64,000 nucleotides of DNA from Dallia pectoralis. Taxonomy: Eukaryota > Chordata > Actinopteri > Esociformes > Umbridae. The DNA lies in assembly GCA_029465975.1 (NCBI GenBank), contig CM055730.1, positions 14,449,563 to 14,513,562 of the forward strand, read 5' to 3'. Every line of letters starts with the position of its first letter. The stretch's first letter is position 1. Both the position numbers and the translations under genes were made by a program. A model generated the notes under the pieces. The model worked only from the letters and a program-made list of their open reading frames with translations, made no database searches and was not told the origin of the DNA. Positions 37,180 through 46,566 of this stretch are shown here, in pieces.

Positions 37180-37375
37180 GCTTGAATGAAATTGCATTTA
37201 GAGCCGCGTCGGTTGCCATGGACAATGCGATATTGATAAATGAATCACTGTCTTTTTTTATTTTATTCGAATGGATACAAATCGGAGGAAGACGCAGGCT
37301 TTGGGGCCGCGGGGTTAGAGGTGAGAGGTCGCTCACTTACCAGTCATTATGGCATTGCTATAACTAAATAGCCCT
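37180..37375. other. Candidate conserved non-coding element
   Basis: The block has a GGTTGCCATGGACAATG segment (an RFX X-box-like GTTGCCATGG word), GATTCATTTATC read in reverse, and a GC-rich CGGAGGAAGACGC part. It is non-repetitive and retains CpGs. The X-box-like word is seen directly; any regulatory role is inference. Confidence 0.28.
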
Positions 37376-40300
37376 CAACGAACGGTTCTGCTCAATTCAG
37401 AACCCAAGTACTAATGTGATTATAAATTCACAATTTTAAAAATAAATATAGATCTGGCTACGCCGTGATAAAAAAGGCATCCATTATAAAGGGTTACAAA
37501 TGCTTGGTGTCACTGAATTATTGAGCAGAAGAATTTGCGGAGATGTGTACATTAGTCATATGCATTGTTTCCCACAACGCGCTTTGAGTTTATGCAAATG
37601 AACCAACAACATATTCCACATACTGGCAAATGTCTCTATGAACCACGTCCAATTTGGGACTCTGCCACCGCCAAGAGAGTATCTAGCATATTTACTTCAT
37701 CAGTAAAGTCAATTAATCGTCTCACTCTAAAATAAACAAAACAGGGATCCCAAACACCCGCCTATTAAATTAGCAAGCGGGCTGGATGGCTGCTTTTAGA
37801 CGCAACATTTACATGTAATTATCTTCTTATATAATTAAGCGCATTCGGTTAACAAGCATCTTGCTAACGGACGACGTTGCTTTACCAAACGAGCGGCAGG
37901 CAGCCCAGAACGCTGAGTGAGTAATTAGCTCTCAGCGTGCCAGTGTTAATGGAAGTGATCTAAAACATCATGGTCGGGGGGTTTAGGAAGAGGGGAGGGG
38001 CGGGGAATGGGGATAGAGGGACCGCTAAATGTATCAGGCGAGAGTTATAGAGGGAAACGGGGAGAAAGTGTGGGAGAGCGAGAGAGGCCCTTAAAGCCGT
38101 TACAGTCACTGACCAAATTCATTGAGTGTAAGTACACTCAATTGTGTAACGACCCCAATTTCAGCACAATAAATTAAAATCAACGGACTGACGTTAACTT
38201 AGCATTACGTTTCCTGTTTTATATTTACGGTAAACAGTGGTCCAGATTTTTTACACACACGAGAGAAACCAAGTAATTTCTTTTTGTATGTATCATTGAA
38301 TTATTTATCACCAATCATTGCTCCATTCTATAACATTTAACGAAGCGCTACAACGTTTCTTTGTGTGTCATTTTCTTTATTGATTTTTTGTACCGACGAT
38401 ATTGTAAAGTTAGTCGACAAAGGTTCAAATGAATGTTGGGGCCCAGTTCATGTTCAACCTAATACTCCTCTAGGATTCAATACAGCAGAGAAGTGAGCTC
38501 ATCTACCCTCAGGGCGTCTATGGGCTAAACTTTGTCTCACTCTATATCACTTACTTATCTGTCTGGGAAAAACGACTAAGGCATTTTGATTCCACTTTAA
38601 ATCTCTTTTATCTCTTTCTGTTTTTTTTAATGACTGCTGCCATTGAGGTGTTCTGTTCAAGTCTGATGACGTGCAACCTAGCATTACTCGCTGATCGGGT
38701 TGCTTTATATTCCTATAAAACAACCGAATACTTATGGAGAAAAAAATCGGGGAAAAAATATATTGTTTTAAGAAGACACTGTTCTCCAGACCAACTCACA
38801 TGCATGGGTTCATTCATTTCCTTACTGGTCTTTGGGAATCAATCCCTTAACACAGTTTTGGAAAAACCCTATGCTCTACCAATTTAACTACACAAGACCA
38901 CAGGAACCGACCAAATATGCAGTTCACAATCAGAAACACGCATCCATCCACCTATAATACCATGACCAGAAACCTTAGGAGTCGCTCTCCTGTTTGCCTG
39001 CAGCTAAATCTGCAGAAACACAATAGAGGACAGCTCTCACCTGTCATGTCAAACCACAGTCTTTTCAACACTTCAGTCACACTGCTCCACTCTCCAGTCA
39101 ACTCCCTGTCCAAGGCCAGCCATGACATCTAGAATAGCCTCAAAGCTAACAGTATTGTTCCGCCAATATTGGCCCTCCAGAGTGACCAGGTGTAACATAT
39201 AATACAACTGGGCCAGCGAGGTACAAAGAGCCATGTTGAATGGCTGCCAAGTTCCTCACACAGCGACTGGCACAGCTTTTATTGAAATTATGGTATAACT
39301 ATGTGAGTCAGAAAGAATATCTAACCTCTTTGTGCTTCCAATTGAGTCCAACAAACGCTTATATACTCTCCAAGGGGCACGAACTCAAAAAGTGACAAAG
39401 CCTCCTCCTGAAACACGACACCGAACCCCCGACAAAACCAAAAGACTCTATCCTCTAAAGACTAATTGATTTTATTCACCTTTTGATCATTCATGGCAGG
39501 CCGACTTAATGTTGAAGCATGCACACTCGGTTCTCAGAAAACCCAAATAATGTCACAATAAACCAACATGCAGATAGACGGGCGTACAGGCTCTTACTTT
39601 TGTTTATCATGACATTACTTGTTTTCCGTGATCAGAGTGTAATTTGAGTAAGGACAGAGTTTATAGGAAATTAACAGGGTTCTAAGTGATTGTGAAAACA
39701 AATGGCTCTACTTAGAGCCAGGCGGCCCTGGGCATATTGCATATTGATATTCTCTGCATATCTCCCATTGCATCTGGCTTCAGAAAACAACAGGACAATG
39801 AAACCATAGTGCCTCTAGTTTTCACTGGCAACACGAGTCGACAGGTGGACGTGTGGAAGTGTCAGCTCTACTAAGGACTTGGCTGCAGTGCCATCTGCTG
39901 GTGAGAAATCACACAGACTGAAGAGGGGCTGATCATCATCACCACCATCATCATCATCAACAATAACTACAAAAACTACAAACAAAAACAAATCAATGGT
40001 TTGGCTTAGAGAAGGAATATAATATCTACATTTTCATACTTTAATTCTATAATATAATATATACATATTTGTACTTTAATACTGGGCCCCATTGGAAATC
40101 AATTTTTTTATTTTAATTTATTAAGGAATTCGAAAGTGCAGTGAGTGTGGACAAAGAGTTACAACTAAAATGACTTCCTCTGTCTCTGTATCAGACAAAC
40201 ACTCACCAAACACCTATTATTTCAGGGAAGAGGAGCAATTTGAACTTTATCACAACACATGAGGGAATTTAACACAAATCACAATTTTGAAAGCCTTTCC

Positions 40301-40412
40301 AATTAAGCACAAACAATTTCTCAAGGAAATTTCATGAAGACACAATACACCACCTGAAAGAATCTGCAACACAAAGAGAAGAATATGTATTCAGGAAAGG
40401 ACACATGACAAG

Positions 40413-40440
40413 ACACACACACACACACACACACACACAC
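40413..40440. repeat. (AC)14 microsatellite
   Basis: A perfect AC run. A second CA-rich area at 40778-40850 contains a duplicated CACACACACTGCTGTAAC segment. Confidence 0.95.
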
Positions 40441-41039
40441 GAAATACAGACTAGAATACATTTCCCCTCCTTATGGCGTACAGCTCACACATGTATTCAC
40501 CCCACCCCCACCCCCGCCCTGGGGAGGGCCAAACTCCAAGGTCTTCCATTTAAGCTTGTATTATGCCCCTATATCTCTGCTCATTTTTCACCCGTATTGC
40601 ATTAAGTATTGATATTGATTTCTTGTAAATGGTGGCGAAATGGATGGCTCCCACTTTTTTGTGTTATTGTTCTGCAGCACTTGTAGGTAATTTATTATAG
40701 TTCGGTTCTCGATGAGGCCTCCCGTCCATTTCAGCCAGGGTCCCCTTGATTGAGCGTGCCAACCTCACCAGCAACGAGCACACACACAAACACACACACA
40801 CACACTGCTGTAACAACACACACACACTGCTGTAACCACACGCACACACCCTGAAAACATCCCTCACTTTCATGGACTACCATAAAACAACGAATGTAAA
40901 AGGGCCTCATGGAAAATACACAGCGATAAACTAAAAAGTGAAAACTTTACAGCGCTTTCTCAATCTTATAACAAGAGTTGTGTACTGTCTGCGCCGGTTT
41001 TTATTCCCCTGTTTCCACTTTTTTATCATTATCATTCTT

Positions 41040-41255
41040 TTTTAGTACAGAAGTAGCACTTGTATTGAAATCCATTCCCTGTTCAATGACAAAGCGTGGC
41101 CTTCTTGACAAACTGGAGTGGTTTACCTGCATTGTCACTCCAGCCAATTTATTTCCAAAGCCGCTACTGCCTCAGCAGTCTATTTGCATTTCAATAGCTT
41201 TTCAGTCTGCTCCAATGTTGCCTGATATTATATGCGGTTGTTCTATATGAATTGC
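41040..41255. other. Candidate conserved non-coding element
   Basis: Unique, non-repetitive segment with ACAAAG and ATTTGCATTTCAAT words (octamer-like), ending before a GCGCGTC CpG patch. No frame with recognised protein. Confidence 0.2.
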
Positions 41256-42941
41256 TATTAGATGCCTGCGCGTCTACAGCTGTTCAACTCCCCTACAGTA
41301 ACCAAGGAGAAGTACTGTTAACATGAAGCAGTCGGAAGAGATGAATATTATATTATAAATACGATATAAAAATCTGTTGCGTCTCACACAAGCGCGCAGC
41401 AGCTTGCAGATAAAAATCTATAATGTGTTTCAAAAAAGACTTCAGAATAACAGATCCAGATATGAGTTTTCACCGTCTCTCCAACCACAGCAGCATCTCC
41501 TCACCACAAAGCCACACTGGTGCCAGAGTGTCGGACACACAGGTCACATGACCCGAGAGAGGTCCCTATAGGCTCGACCAGACTTCCATCTTTCTCCTCC
41601 AGCTTACTGGAAGTGATTTTACTGGGTGCCATGAGGACATATATACTTCTAGTCAGAGAATCTTTCTGGAAAACCCAAAATAGACAGTTTAATGGTTCAG
41701 GTTAGGAGATTCATAAGTACCTCCAATAACAGGAAGAACATTTCCGCCATCAGGCCACATTGAGGAAAGAAAAATACTTAAAGGCTTCAAAACATCTGAA
41801 GTAATAAAATAAAATAATGTAAACCTGGGTGTTACCTGAAGGGGAACGAATATACCACATACGTTGTTTTAATGCCACTAAATGCAAACCCACCCAAAGT
41901 CAAATAAGAACAAAGTGAGAACAGTGTTTCGCATATGCTGGCTATCTCACTAACAAACAAATAGTTCAACAGAAAGATCTTAAAACTGCGACAGAAAAGT
42001 TTTTTTTGAAACTGATAGACTCAACAAACAAAATCATGGACAATGTGACCGGAGAGGTCCAGGACTTAAAGAGCAGTCAGTTCTCCCAGGGTTGGAAAAC
42101 ATCATTGAAATTGACACTCTTTCTGAATGTTTAATAACATTGTGAGAACAAAACTATGGCAGTAGGTAAAAGGTTGTGATGAATGGATAACCAGACTCTC
42201 CACATGAGACCTAAATTGAGCGTGAGGAAAACGTGAGGTAAATAATACAGGAAACGGACGGACTGAGGTGACCAATCCAATTCAATAGAGATAACATTTC
42301 AGAGGAACAAGGACAAGGTGATGTTTAGGGAGAGAACCAAGAACTTTAGAGGAACAGTCATTTTCCTTTAAGAGGACAACCCCTAAGCTATGCATCTATT
42401 ACGGATGTTTTAATGTCAGAGTGGCAGAAAAGAAACCAAGCACAATGCCAGAGGTGGCGAGTAAACATTGTCTCTGGGATTTGAACCGATGACTTTCTGT
42501 GTGAATTCACCAATAAACTTAAGCAAAATTTTGTGGACACTGGATGAATATTGCATATCTTATGGCCATTTAAATAAGAATATTAATAATGCGTATGACA
42601 AATGCATTTCAGCATATAGTTTCAAGAGAATCGTTGCTAAAACAATACCAATGGTTTGCCAAAAGTAAAAACATGGAAAAGATTACTAATGAGTTTTTGA
42701 TTCAATTATCAATTTGTGGTTGTGGTACATTCATTTCAGGACACATCATTTGATCAAACATGACTTACATTGTCATGATTCACGGGTGTGTTCTGTGGGT
42801 TCATATGTTGGGTTCTTGTGTGTGCTTGTTTCTGTCTCCATCTTGTGGTTGTTCTTATAGTTTCTTCCTGGTGCCTGCCCTTCCCTTGTCATTTGTTCCT
42901 GCCATGTTACTCACCTGTTGCTTGTTAGTCCTCGTTATGTT

Positions 42942-42950
42942 TAGTATTTA
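42942..42950 (+). promoter_or_regulatory. TATA-like element of the copy B LTR
   Basis: TAGTATTTA lies about 27-30 bases before the predicted transcript start at about 42974-42976, the usual TATA distance. The start itself is predicted from the self-complementary segment, not measured. The same element is at 46738-46746 in the 3' LTR. Confidence 0.4.
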
Positions 42951-42975
42951 GTCTCCCCTGTGTCACTGTGTGAGT

Positions 42976-42985
42976 GTCGGGCATT
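42976..42985 (+). other. LTR segment complementary to the primer site
   Basis: GTCGGGCATT is the exact reverse complement of AATGCCCGAC at 43360-43369. In Tf1/sushi elements the first bases of the transcript fold back on the primer site. This segment lies where the transcript should start, just after a TATA-like box. It is repeated at 46772-46781 in the 3' LTR. Confidence 0.65.
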
Positions 42986-43287
42986 GTTTAAGGTACGTTG
43001 TCTCTGTGTCGTTGTTGCTTGTTCTGTTGTTACTTTTATGTTTGCTGGTTCTGTGTTTCGTAGACGTTTTATGTTTACTGTTGGATGTAGTGTTCAGTTA
43101 CCTGCTTTATGTTCCCAGTTTGATTGTTTATCCATGTTCTCTGTGATGTTTATGTTCATTGTGTGTTTAGTTTGTTATCTTGTTCTGGCATCTTCCTCTG
43201 TTTGACCGTTTGTTTTGTTCTTTTGTATTGTTTAAGCTCCCAGTCTAAAGGACTCATCTTGTGTGCCTGTTTGCCAGTCCAGAGTTT

Positions 43288-43293
43288 AATAAA
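43288..43293 (+). terminator. Poly(A) signal of the LTR
   Basis: AATAAA sits about 65 bases before the LTR end, placing the R/U5 border near 43305-43315. The partner in the 3' LTR is at 47084-47089 and would end the element's transcript. Confidence 0.7.
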
Positions 43294-43359
43294 CCCTCAT
43301 ACCTAAAAACCACCTCTGCACTTGTGTCCTCCACTTGCTTGGAAGCCCAACCGTGACAG

Positions 43360-43369
43360 AATGCCCGAC
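43360..43369 (+). other. Candidate self-primer binding site, copy B
   Basis: AATGCCCGAC begins two bases after the 5' LTR. It does not start with TGG, so it is not an ordinary tRNA 3'-end site. All ten bases pair with the LTR segment at 42976-42985. A given 10-mer is expected about 0.0006 times by chance in 588 bases, and the pairing is conserved in copy A. The ATG of the internal frame (43361-43363) lies inside the site, so priming and translation start share the same bases. Confidence 0.68.
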
Positions 43370-46300
43370 CATAAAGAAAGGACACAGCAGGGTGCGGTAT
43401 CGTGGGCTAGCCTACGGCTCGAAAACCCCGACGAGGGGTTCATGCACGGGCTCTACATAGAGCCCTATGAAGCTGAGGACTCCGAGCCTGAGGACGAGTC
43501 CGAGGATGAGGAGTACCTGGAGGGGAAGTTCCGGTGGGATCCCTTCACCCTCCAGCTGATTCCCGTCTCACCCTCCACGGTTCTGCCCTCCACCTCACCA
43601 CCCATGGCGGCCGCCGCGCAGCATAAGATGGCGGCCGCCGCGCAGCATACGATGGCTGCCGCCGCGCAGCATAAGATGGCTGCCGCCGCGCAGCACAAGA
43701 TGGCTGCCGCCGCGCAGCACAAGATGGCTGCCGCCGCGCAGCACAAGATGGCTGCCGCCGCGCAGCACAAGATGGCTGCCGCCGCGCAGCACAAGATGGC
43801 TGCCGCCGCGCAGCACAAGATGGCTGCCGCCGCGCAGCACAAGATGGCTGCCGCCGCGCAGCACAAGATGGCTGCCGCCGCGCAGCACAAGATGGCTGCC
43901 GCCGCGCAGCACAAGATGGCTGCCGCCCCGCAGCACAAGATGGCTGCCGCCGCGCAGCACAAGATGGCTGCCGCCGCGCAGCACAAGATGGCTGCCGCCC
44001 CGCAGCACAAGATGGCTGCCGCCCCGCAGCACAAGATGGCTGCCGCCCCGCAGCACAAGATGGCTGCCGCCCCGCAGCACAAGATGGCTGCCGCCCCGCA
44101 GCACAAGATGGCTGCCGCCCCGCAGCACAAGATGGCTGCCGCCCCGCAGCACAAGATGGCTGCCGCCCCGCAGCACAAGATGGCTGCCGCCCCGCAGCAC
44201 AAGATGGCTGCCGCCCCGTCGACCAAGATGGCTGCCGCCCCGTCGACCAAGATGGCTGCCGCCCCGTCGACCAAGATGGCTGCCGCCCCGTCGACCAAGA
44301 TGGCCGCCGCTCAGGGTATAGAGGAGGCTTTGCGGGAGGATCGGGAGGTCTTCAGGGACTATATGGCCTGGATAGACGAGACAGGGTGTGGCCCGGAGGA
44401 GGAGAGCGGGCTGTTCAGCAGGTTCTTCTCGTGGCGAGCTCACCAAGGAGTGCTTCCACATCCAGCGCTGAGGTACCTAATGCCACGGTTGTTCTGCCGT
44501 GCGCCTCACCTTCTCTCGCTCCTGGAGACTGCCACTGACTCTGCTCCTGCGACCGTCCCTGTTCCCGTCTCAAGGGTAGCCCAAGTTTCTGTCCCTGAGT
44601 GCACGTCTGTCCCTGAGTGCACGTCTGTCCCTGAGTGCACGTCTGTCCCGGAGTGCACGTCTGTCCCGGAGTGCACGTCTGTCCCGGAGTGCACGTCTGT
44701 CCCGGAGTGCACGTCTGTCCCGGAGTGCACGTCTGTCCCGGAGTGCACGTCTGTCCCGGAGTGCACGTCTGTCCCGGAGTGCACGTCTGTCCCCGTCTCT
44801 GACCCTGTCCCCGTCTCTGATCCAGTCCCAGTTTCCTTGCCTGAGCCAGTCCCAGTTTCCTTGCCTGAGCCAGTCCCAGTTTCCTTGCCTGAGCCAGTCC
44901 CAGTTTCCTTGCCTGAGCCAGTCCCAGTTTCCTTGCCTGAGCCAGTCCCAGTTTCCTTGCCTGAGCCAGTCCCAGTTTCCTTGCCTGAGCCAGTCCCAGT
45001 TTCCTTGCCTGAGCCAGTCCCAGTTTCCTTGCCTGAGCCAGTCCCAGTTTCCTTGCCTGAGCCAGTCCCAGTTTCCTTGCCTGAGCCAGTCCCAGTTTCC
45101 TTGCCTGAGCCAGTCCCCGTCCCCGTCCCCATGTCTGCGTCAGCCCCAGTGTCCGTCCCCATGTCTGCGTCAGCCCCCGTGTCCGTCCCCATGTCTGCGT
45201 CAGCCCCCGTGTCCGTCCCCATGTCTGAGTCAGCCCCCGTGTCCGTCCCCATGTCTGAGTCAGCCCCCGTGTCCGTCCCCATGTCTGAGTCAGCCCCCGT
45301 GTCCGTCCCCATGTCTGAGTCAGCCCCCGTGTCCGTCCCCATGTCTGAGTCAGCCCCCGTGTCCGTCCCCATGTCTGAGTCAGCCCCCGTGTCCGGCTCC
45401 GTTCCCCAGCCCGTGTCAGGTCCCGTTCCCCGGTCAGGTCCCGTTCCCCGGTCCAGGTCCTGTTCCCCGGTCCTCGAGGCCGCTGCCCTGCCCGAGGCCG
45501 CTGCCCTACCTGAGACTCTTCCCGGGCCTGAGACTCTTACCTGGCCTACGTCTGTTCTCCGGCCTCCCGACCCTCATCCGCCGGGTCGGTCTACAGATCT
45601 GTCGCAGCCGGTCCAATCTCCTGACCCGTCACCTCCTGGACGTCCTCCTGACCCGTGTCCTCCGGCACTGCCACCTGACCCGTGTCCTCCGGCACTGCCA
45701 CCTGACCCGTGTCCTCCGGCACTGCCACCTGACCCGTGTCCTCCGGCACTGCCACCTGACCCGTCTCTGCCTGGTCGACCCCCTGACCAGTCTCTGCCTG
45801 GTCGACCCCCTGACCCGTCTCTGCCGGCCGGGCCTCCTGACCCGTCTCCTCCGGCACGGCCTCCAGACCCGTCTCCTCCGGACCTGCCTCCAGACCCGTC
45901 TCCTCCGGACCTGCCTCCTGACCCGTCGCCCCCGGCACTGCCTCCAGACCTGCACCCTCCTGTCCGGCCTCCAGACCTGCACCCTCCTGTCCGGCCTCCA
46001 GACCTGCACCCTCCTGTCCGGCCTCCAGACCTGCACCCTCCTGATCTGCCTCCAGATCTGCTCCCGCCGGGTAGACCTCCTGACACGCTCCCGCCGGGTA
46101 GACCTCCAGACACGCTCCCGCCGGGTAGACCTCCAGACACGCTCCCGCCGGGTAGACCTCCAGACACGCTCCCGCCGGGTAGACCTCCAGACACGCTCCC
46201 GCCGGGTAGACCTCCAGACACGCTCCCGCCGGGTAGACCTCCAGACACGCTCCCGCCGGGTAGACCTCCAGACACGCTCCCGCCGGGTAGACCTCCAGAC

Positions 46301-46447
46301 ACGCTCCCGCCGGGTAGACCTCCTGACCTGCATCCGCCCGTCCGGGCCTCGGCTCCCTCTCAGCCAGTACAGCTGCCTGACATGTCGCCACCAGATGGCC
46401 TGGACTGTTTCCCAGACTCTGTCTCCGTACCAGGGGCCATGCCTTAG
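43361..46447 (+). CDS. Repeat-built 1028-aa protein of the LTR element (function unknown)
   Basis: I chose the ATG at 43361 because the open frame upstream has only a TTG and runs back into the LTR. The copy A ATG is at the same place. Residues 1-81 form a unique acidic N-terminus (LRLENPDEGFMHGLY, EDSEPEDESEDEEYLEG, FRWDPFTLQLIP). Residues 82-313 are 29 copies of an 8-residue MAAAAQHK/MAAAPQHK/MAAAPSTK unit. Residues 314-410 form a second island (EEALREDREVFRDYMAWID, EEESGLFSRFFSWRA, LRYLMPRLFCRAPHLLSLLE). Then come VPECTS x11 (411-476), PVPVSLPE x12 (488-583), PMSxSAPVSV x9 (590-679), a proline-rich part with LPPDPCPPA-type units, PPDTLPPGR x9 (906-986) and a 42-residue tail. No Gag zinc knuckle, protease or polymerase motif is seen. 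It could be a highly altered Gag-like structural protein, a captured host sequence, or a filler frame. Confidence 0.7.
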   Translation: MPDHKERTQQGAVSWASLRLENPDEGFMHGLYIEPYEAEDSEPEDESEDEEYLEGKFRWDPFTLQLIPVSPSTVLPSTSPPMAAAAQHKMAAAAQHTMAAAAQHKMAAAAQHKMAAAAQHKMAAAAQHKMAAAAQHKMAAAAQHKMAAAAQHKMAAAAQHKMAAAAQHKMAAAAQHKMAAAAQHKMAAAPQHKMAAAAQHKMAAAAQHKMAAAPQHKMAAAPQHKMAAAPQHKMAAAPQHKMAAAPQHKMAAAPQHKMAAAPQHKMAAAPQHKMAAAPQHKMAAAPSTKMAAAPSTKMAAAPSTKMAAAPSTKMAAAQGIEEALREDREVFRDYMAWIDETGCGPEEESGLFSRFFSWRAHQGVLPHPALRYLMPRLFCRAPHLLSLLETATDSAPATVPVPVSRVAQVSVPECTSVPECTSVPECTSVPECTSVPECTSVPECTSVPECTSVPECTSVPECTSVPECTSVPECTSVPVSDPVPVSDPVPVSLPEPVPVSLPEPVPVSLPEPVPVSLPEPVPVSLPEPVPVSLPEPVPVSLPEPVPVSLPEPVPVSLPEPVPVSLPEPVPVSLPEPVPVSLPEPVPVPVPMSASAPVSVPMSASAPVSVPMSASAPVSVPMSESAPVSVPMSESAPVSVPMSESAPVSVPMSESAPVSVPMSESAPVSVPMSESAPVSGSVPQPVSGPVPRSGPVPRSRSCSPVLEAAALPEAAALPETLPGPETLTWPTSVLRPPDPHPPGRSTDLSQPVQSPDPSPPGRPPDPCPPALPPDPCPPALPPDPCPPALPPDPCPPALPPDPSLPGRPPDQSLPGRPPDPSLPAGPPDPSPPARPPDPSPPDLPPDPSPPDLPPDPSPPALPPDLHPPVRPPDLHPPVRPPDLHPPVRPPDLHPPDLPPDLLPPGRPPDTLPPGRPPDTLPPGRPPDTLPPGRPPDTLPPGRPPDTLPPGRPPDTLPPGRPPDTLPPGRPPDTLPPGRPPDTLPPGRPPDLHPPVRASAPSQPVQLPDMSPPDGLDCFPDSVSVPGAMP
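43604..44299 (+). repeat. 24-bp tandem array, 29 units (copy B)
   Basis: Units encode MAAAAQHK, then MAAAPQHK, then four MAAAPSTK. The change of type runs in blocks along the array, as expected from unequal exchange. All units are exactly 24 bp, so the frame is kept. Confidence 0.95.
44591..44788 (+). repeat. 18-bp tandem array, 11 units (copy B)
   Basis: Units of GTCCCGGAGTGCACGTCT (first ones with GTCCCTGAG) encode VPECTS. Each contains a Cys, so the protein would carry eleven evenly spaced cysteines, six residues apart. Confidence 0.95.
44822..45109 (+). repeat. 24-bp tandem array, 12 units (copy B)
   Basis: Twelve apparently identical units of the type CCAGTCCCAGTTTCCTTGCC encode PVPVSLPE. 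The lack of differences points to recent expansion. Confidence 0.95.
45128..45397 (+). repeat. 30-bp tandem array, 9 units (copy B)
   Basis: Units encode PMSASAPVSV (first three) and PMSESAPVSV (next six; the last ends in G). I see no equivalent array in copy A. Confidence 0.93.
46076..46318 (+). repeat. 27-bp tandem array, 9 units (copy B)
   Basis: Units containing CTCCCGCCGGGTAGACCTCC encode PPDTLPPGR. The same sequence, inverted, is the 27-bp array of copy A at 12362-12716. Upstream, at about 45644-45760, four 27-bp units encode LPPDPCPPA. Confidence 0.94.
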
Positions 46448-46566
46448 ACCTGTTTTTGTTTTTTTTTCTCGCCTCCTTCCCTCCCCACCTCCTCTGCCGC
46501 CTCCCCGCAGCAGTTTGTAGTAGAATATTTTGGCGCTTCAGGAGCCGCGCCTTAAGTGGGGGGTTC
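46448..46566 (+). other. 3' untranslated part and polypurine-like tract of copy B
   Basis: After the stop come a T/C-rich stretch, then the GGCGCTTCAGGAGCCGCGCC segment with a GGCGC/GCGCC inverted pair, then AAGTGGGGGGTTC (46554-46566) directly before the 3' LTR. The G-run is the likely plus-strand primer. Copy A lacks the inverted-pair segment. Confidence 0.65.

Larger units (their letters stand above)
34800..42765. other. Long non-coding stretch
   Basis: No gene recognised over 8 kb. 34980-35100 is a GC-rich patch with GGTAGCGCA that superficially recalls a tRNA-derived repeat but lacks a clear B box. Candidate conserved elements at 36240-36500, 37180-37375 and 41040-41255 are listed separately. 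CA repeats lie at 40413-40440 and 40778-40850, and a short CAT triplet run sits at 39938-39960. Confidence 0.5.
42771..43358 (+). repeat. 5' LTR of copy B
   Basis: 588 bp, TG...CA. By motif order U3 would be 42771 to about 42973, R about 42974-43310 and U5 about 43311-43358 (boundaries inferred). The 81-codon frame at 42960-43205 inside it is identical in all four LTRs simply because the LTRs are. Confidence 0.93.

Noticed and set aside
42960..43205. 81-codon frame identical in all four LTRs
   Set aside because: Identity is explained by identity of the LTRs in this part; it has no protein family motif and overlaps the promoter and R region.
43465..46391. Long antisense open frames (234-288 codons) across copy B, and plus-strand frames of 230-283 codons across copy A
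   Set aside because: They follow the tandem arrays on the wrong strand or in the wrong frame. In arrays with units that are multiples of three, any frame without a stop in one unit stays open throughout. The islands make sense only in the sense frame.
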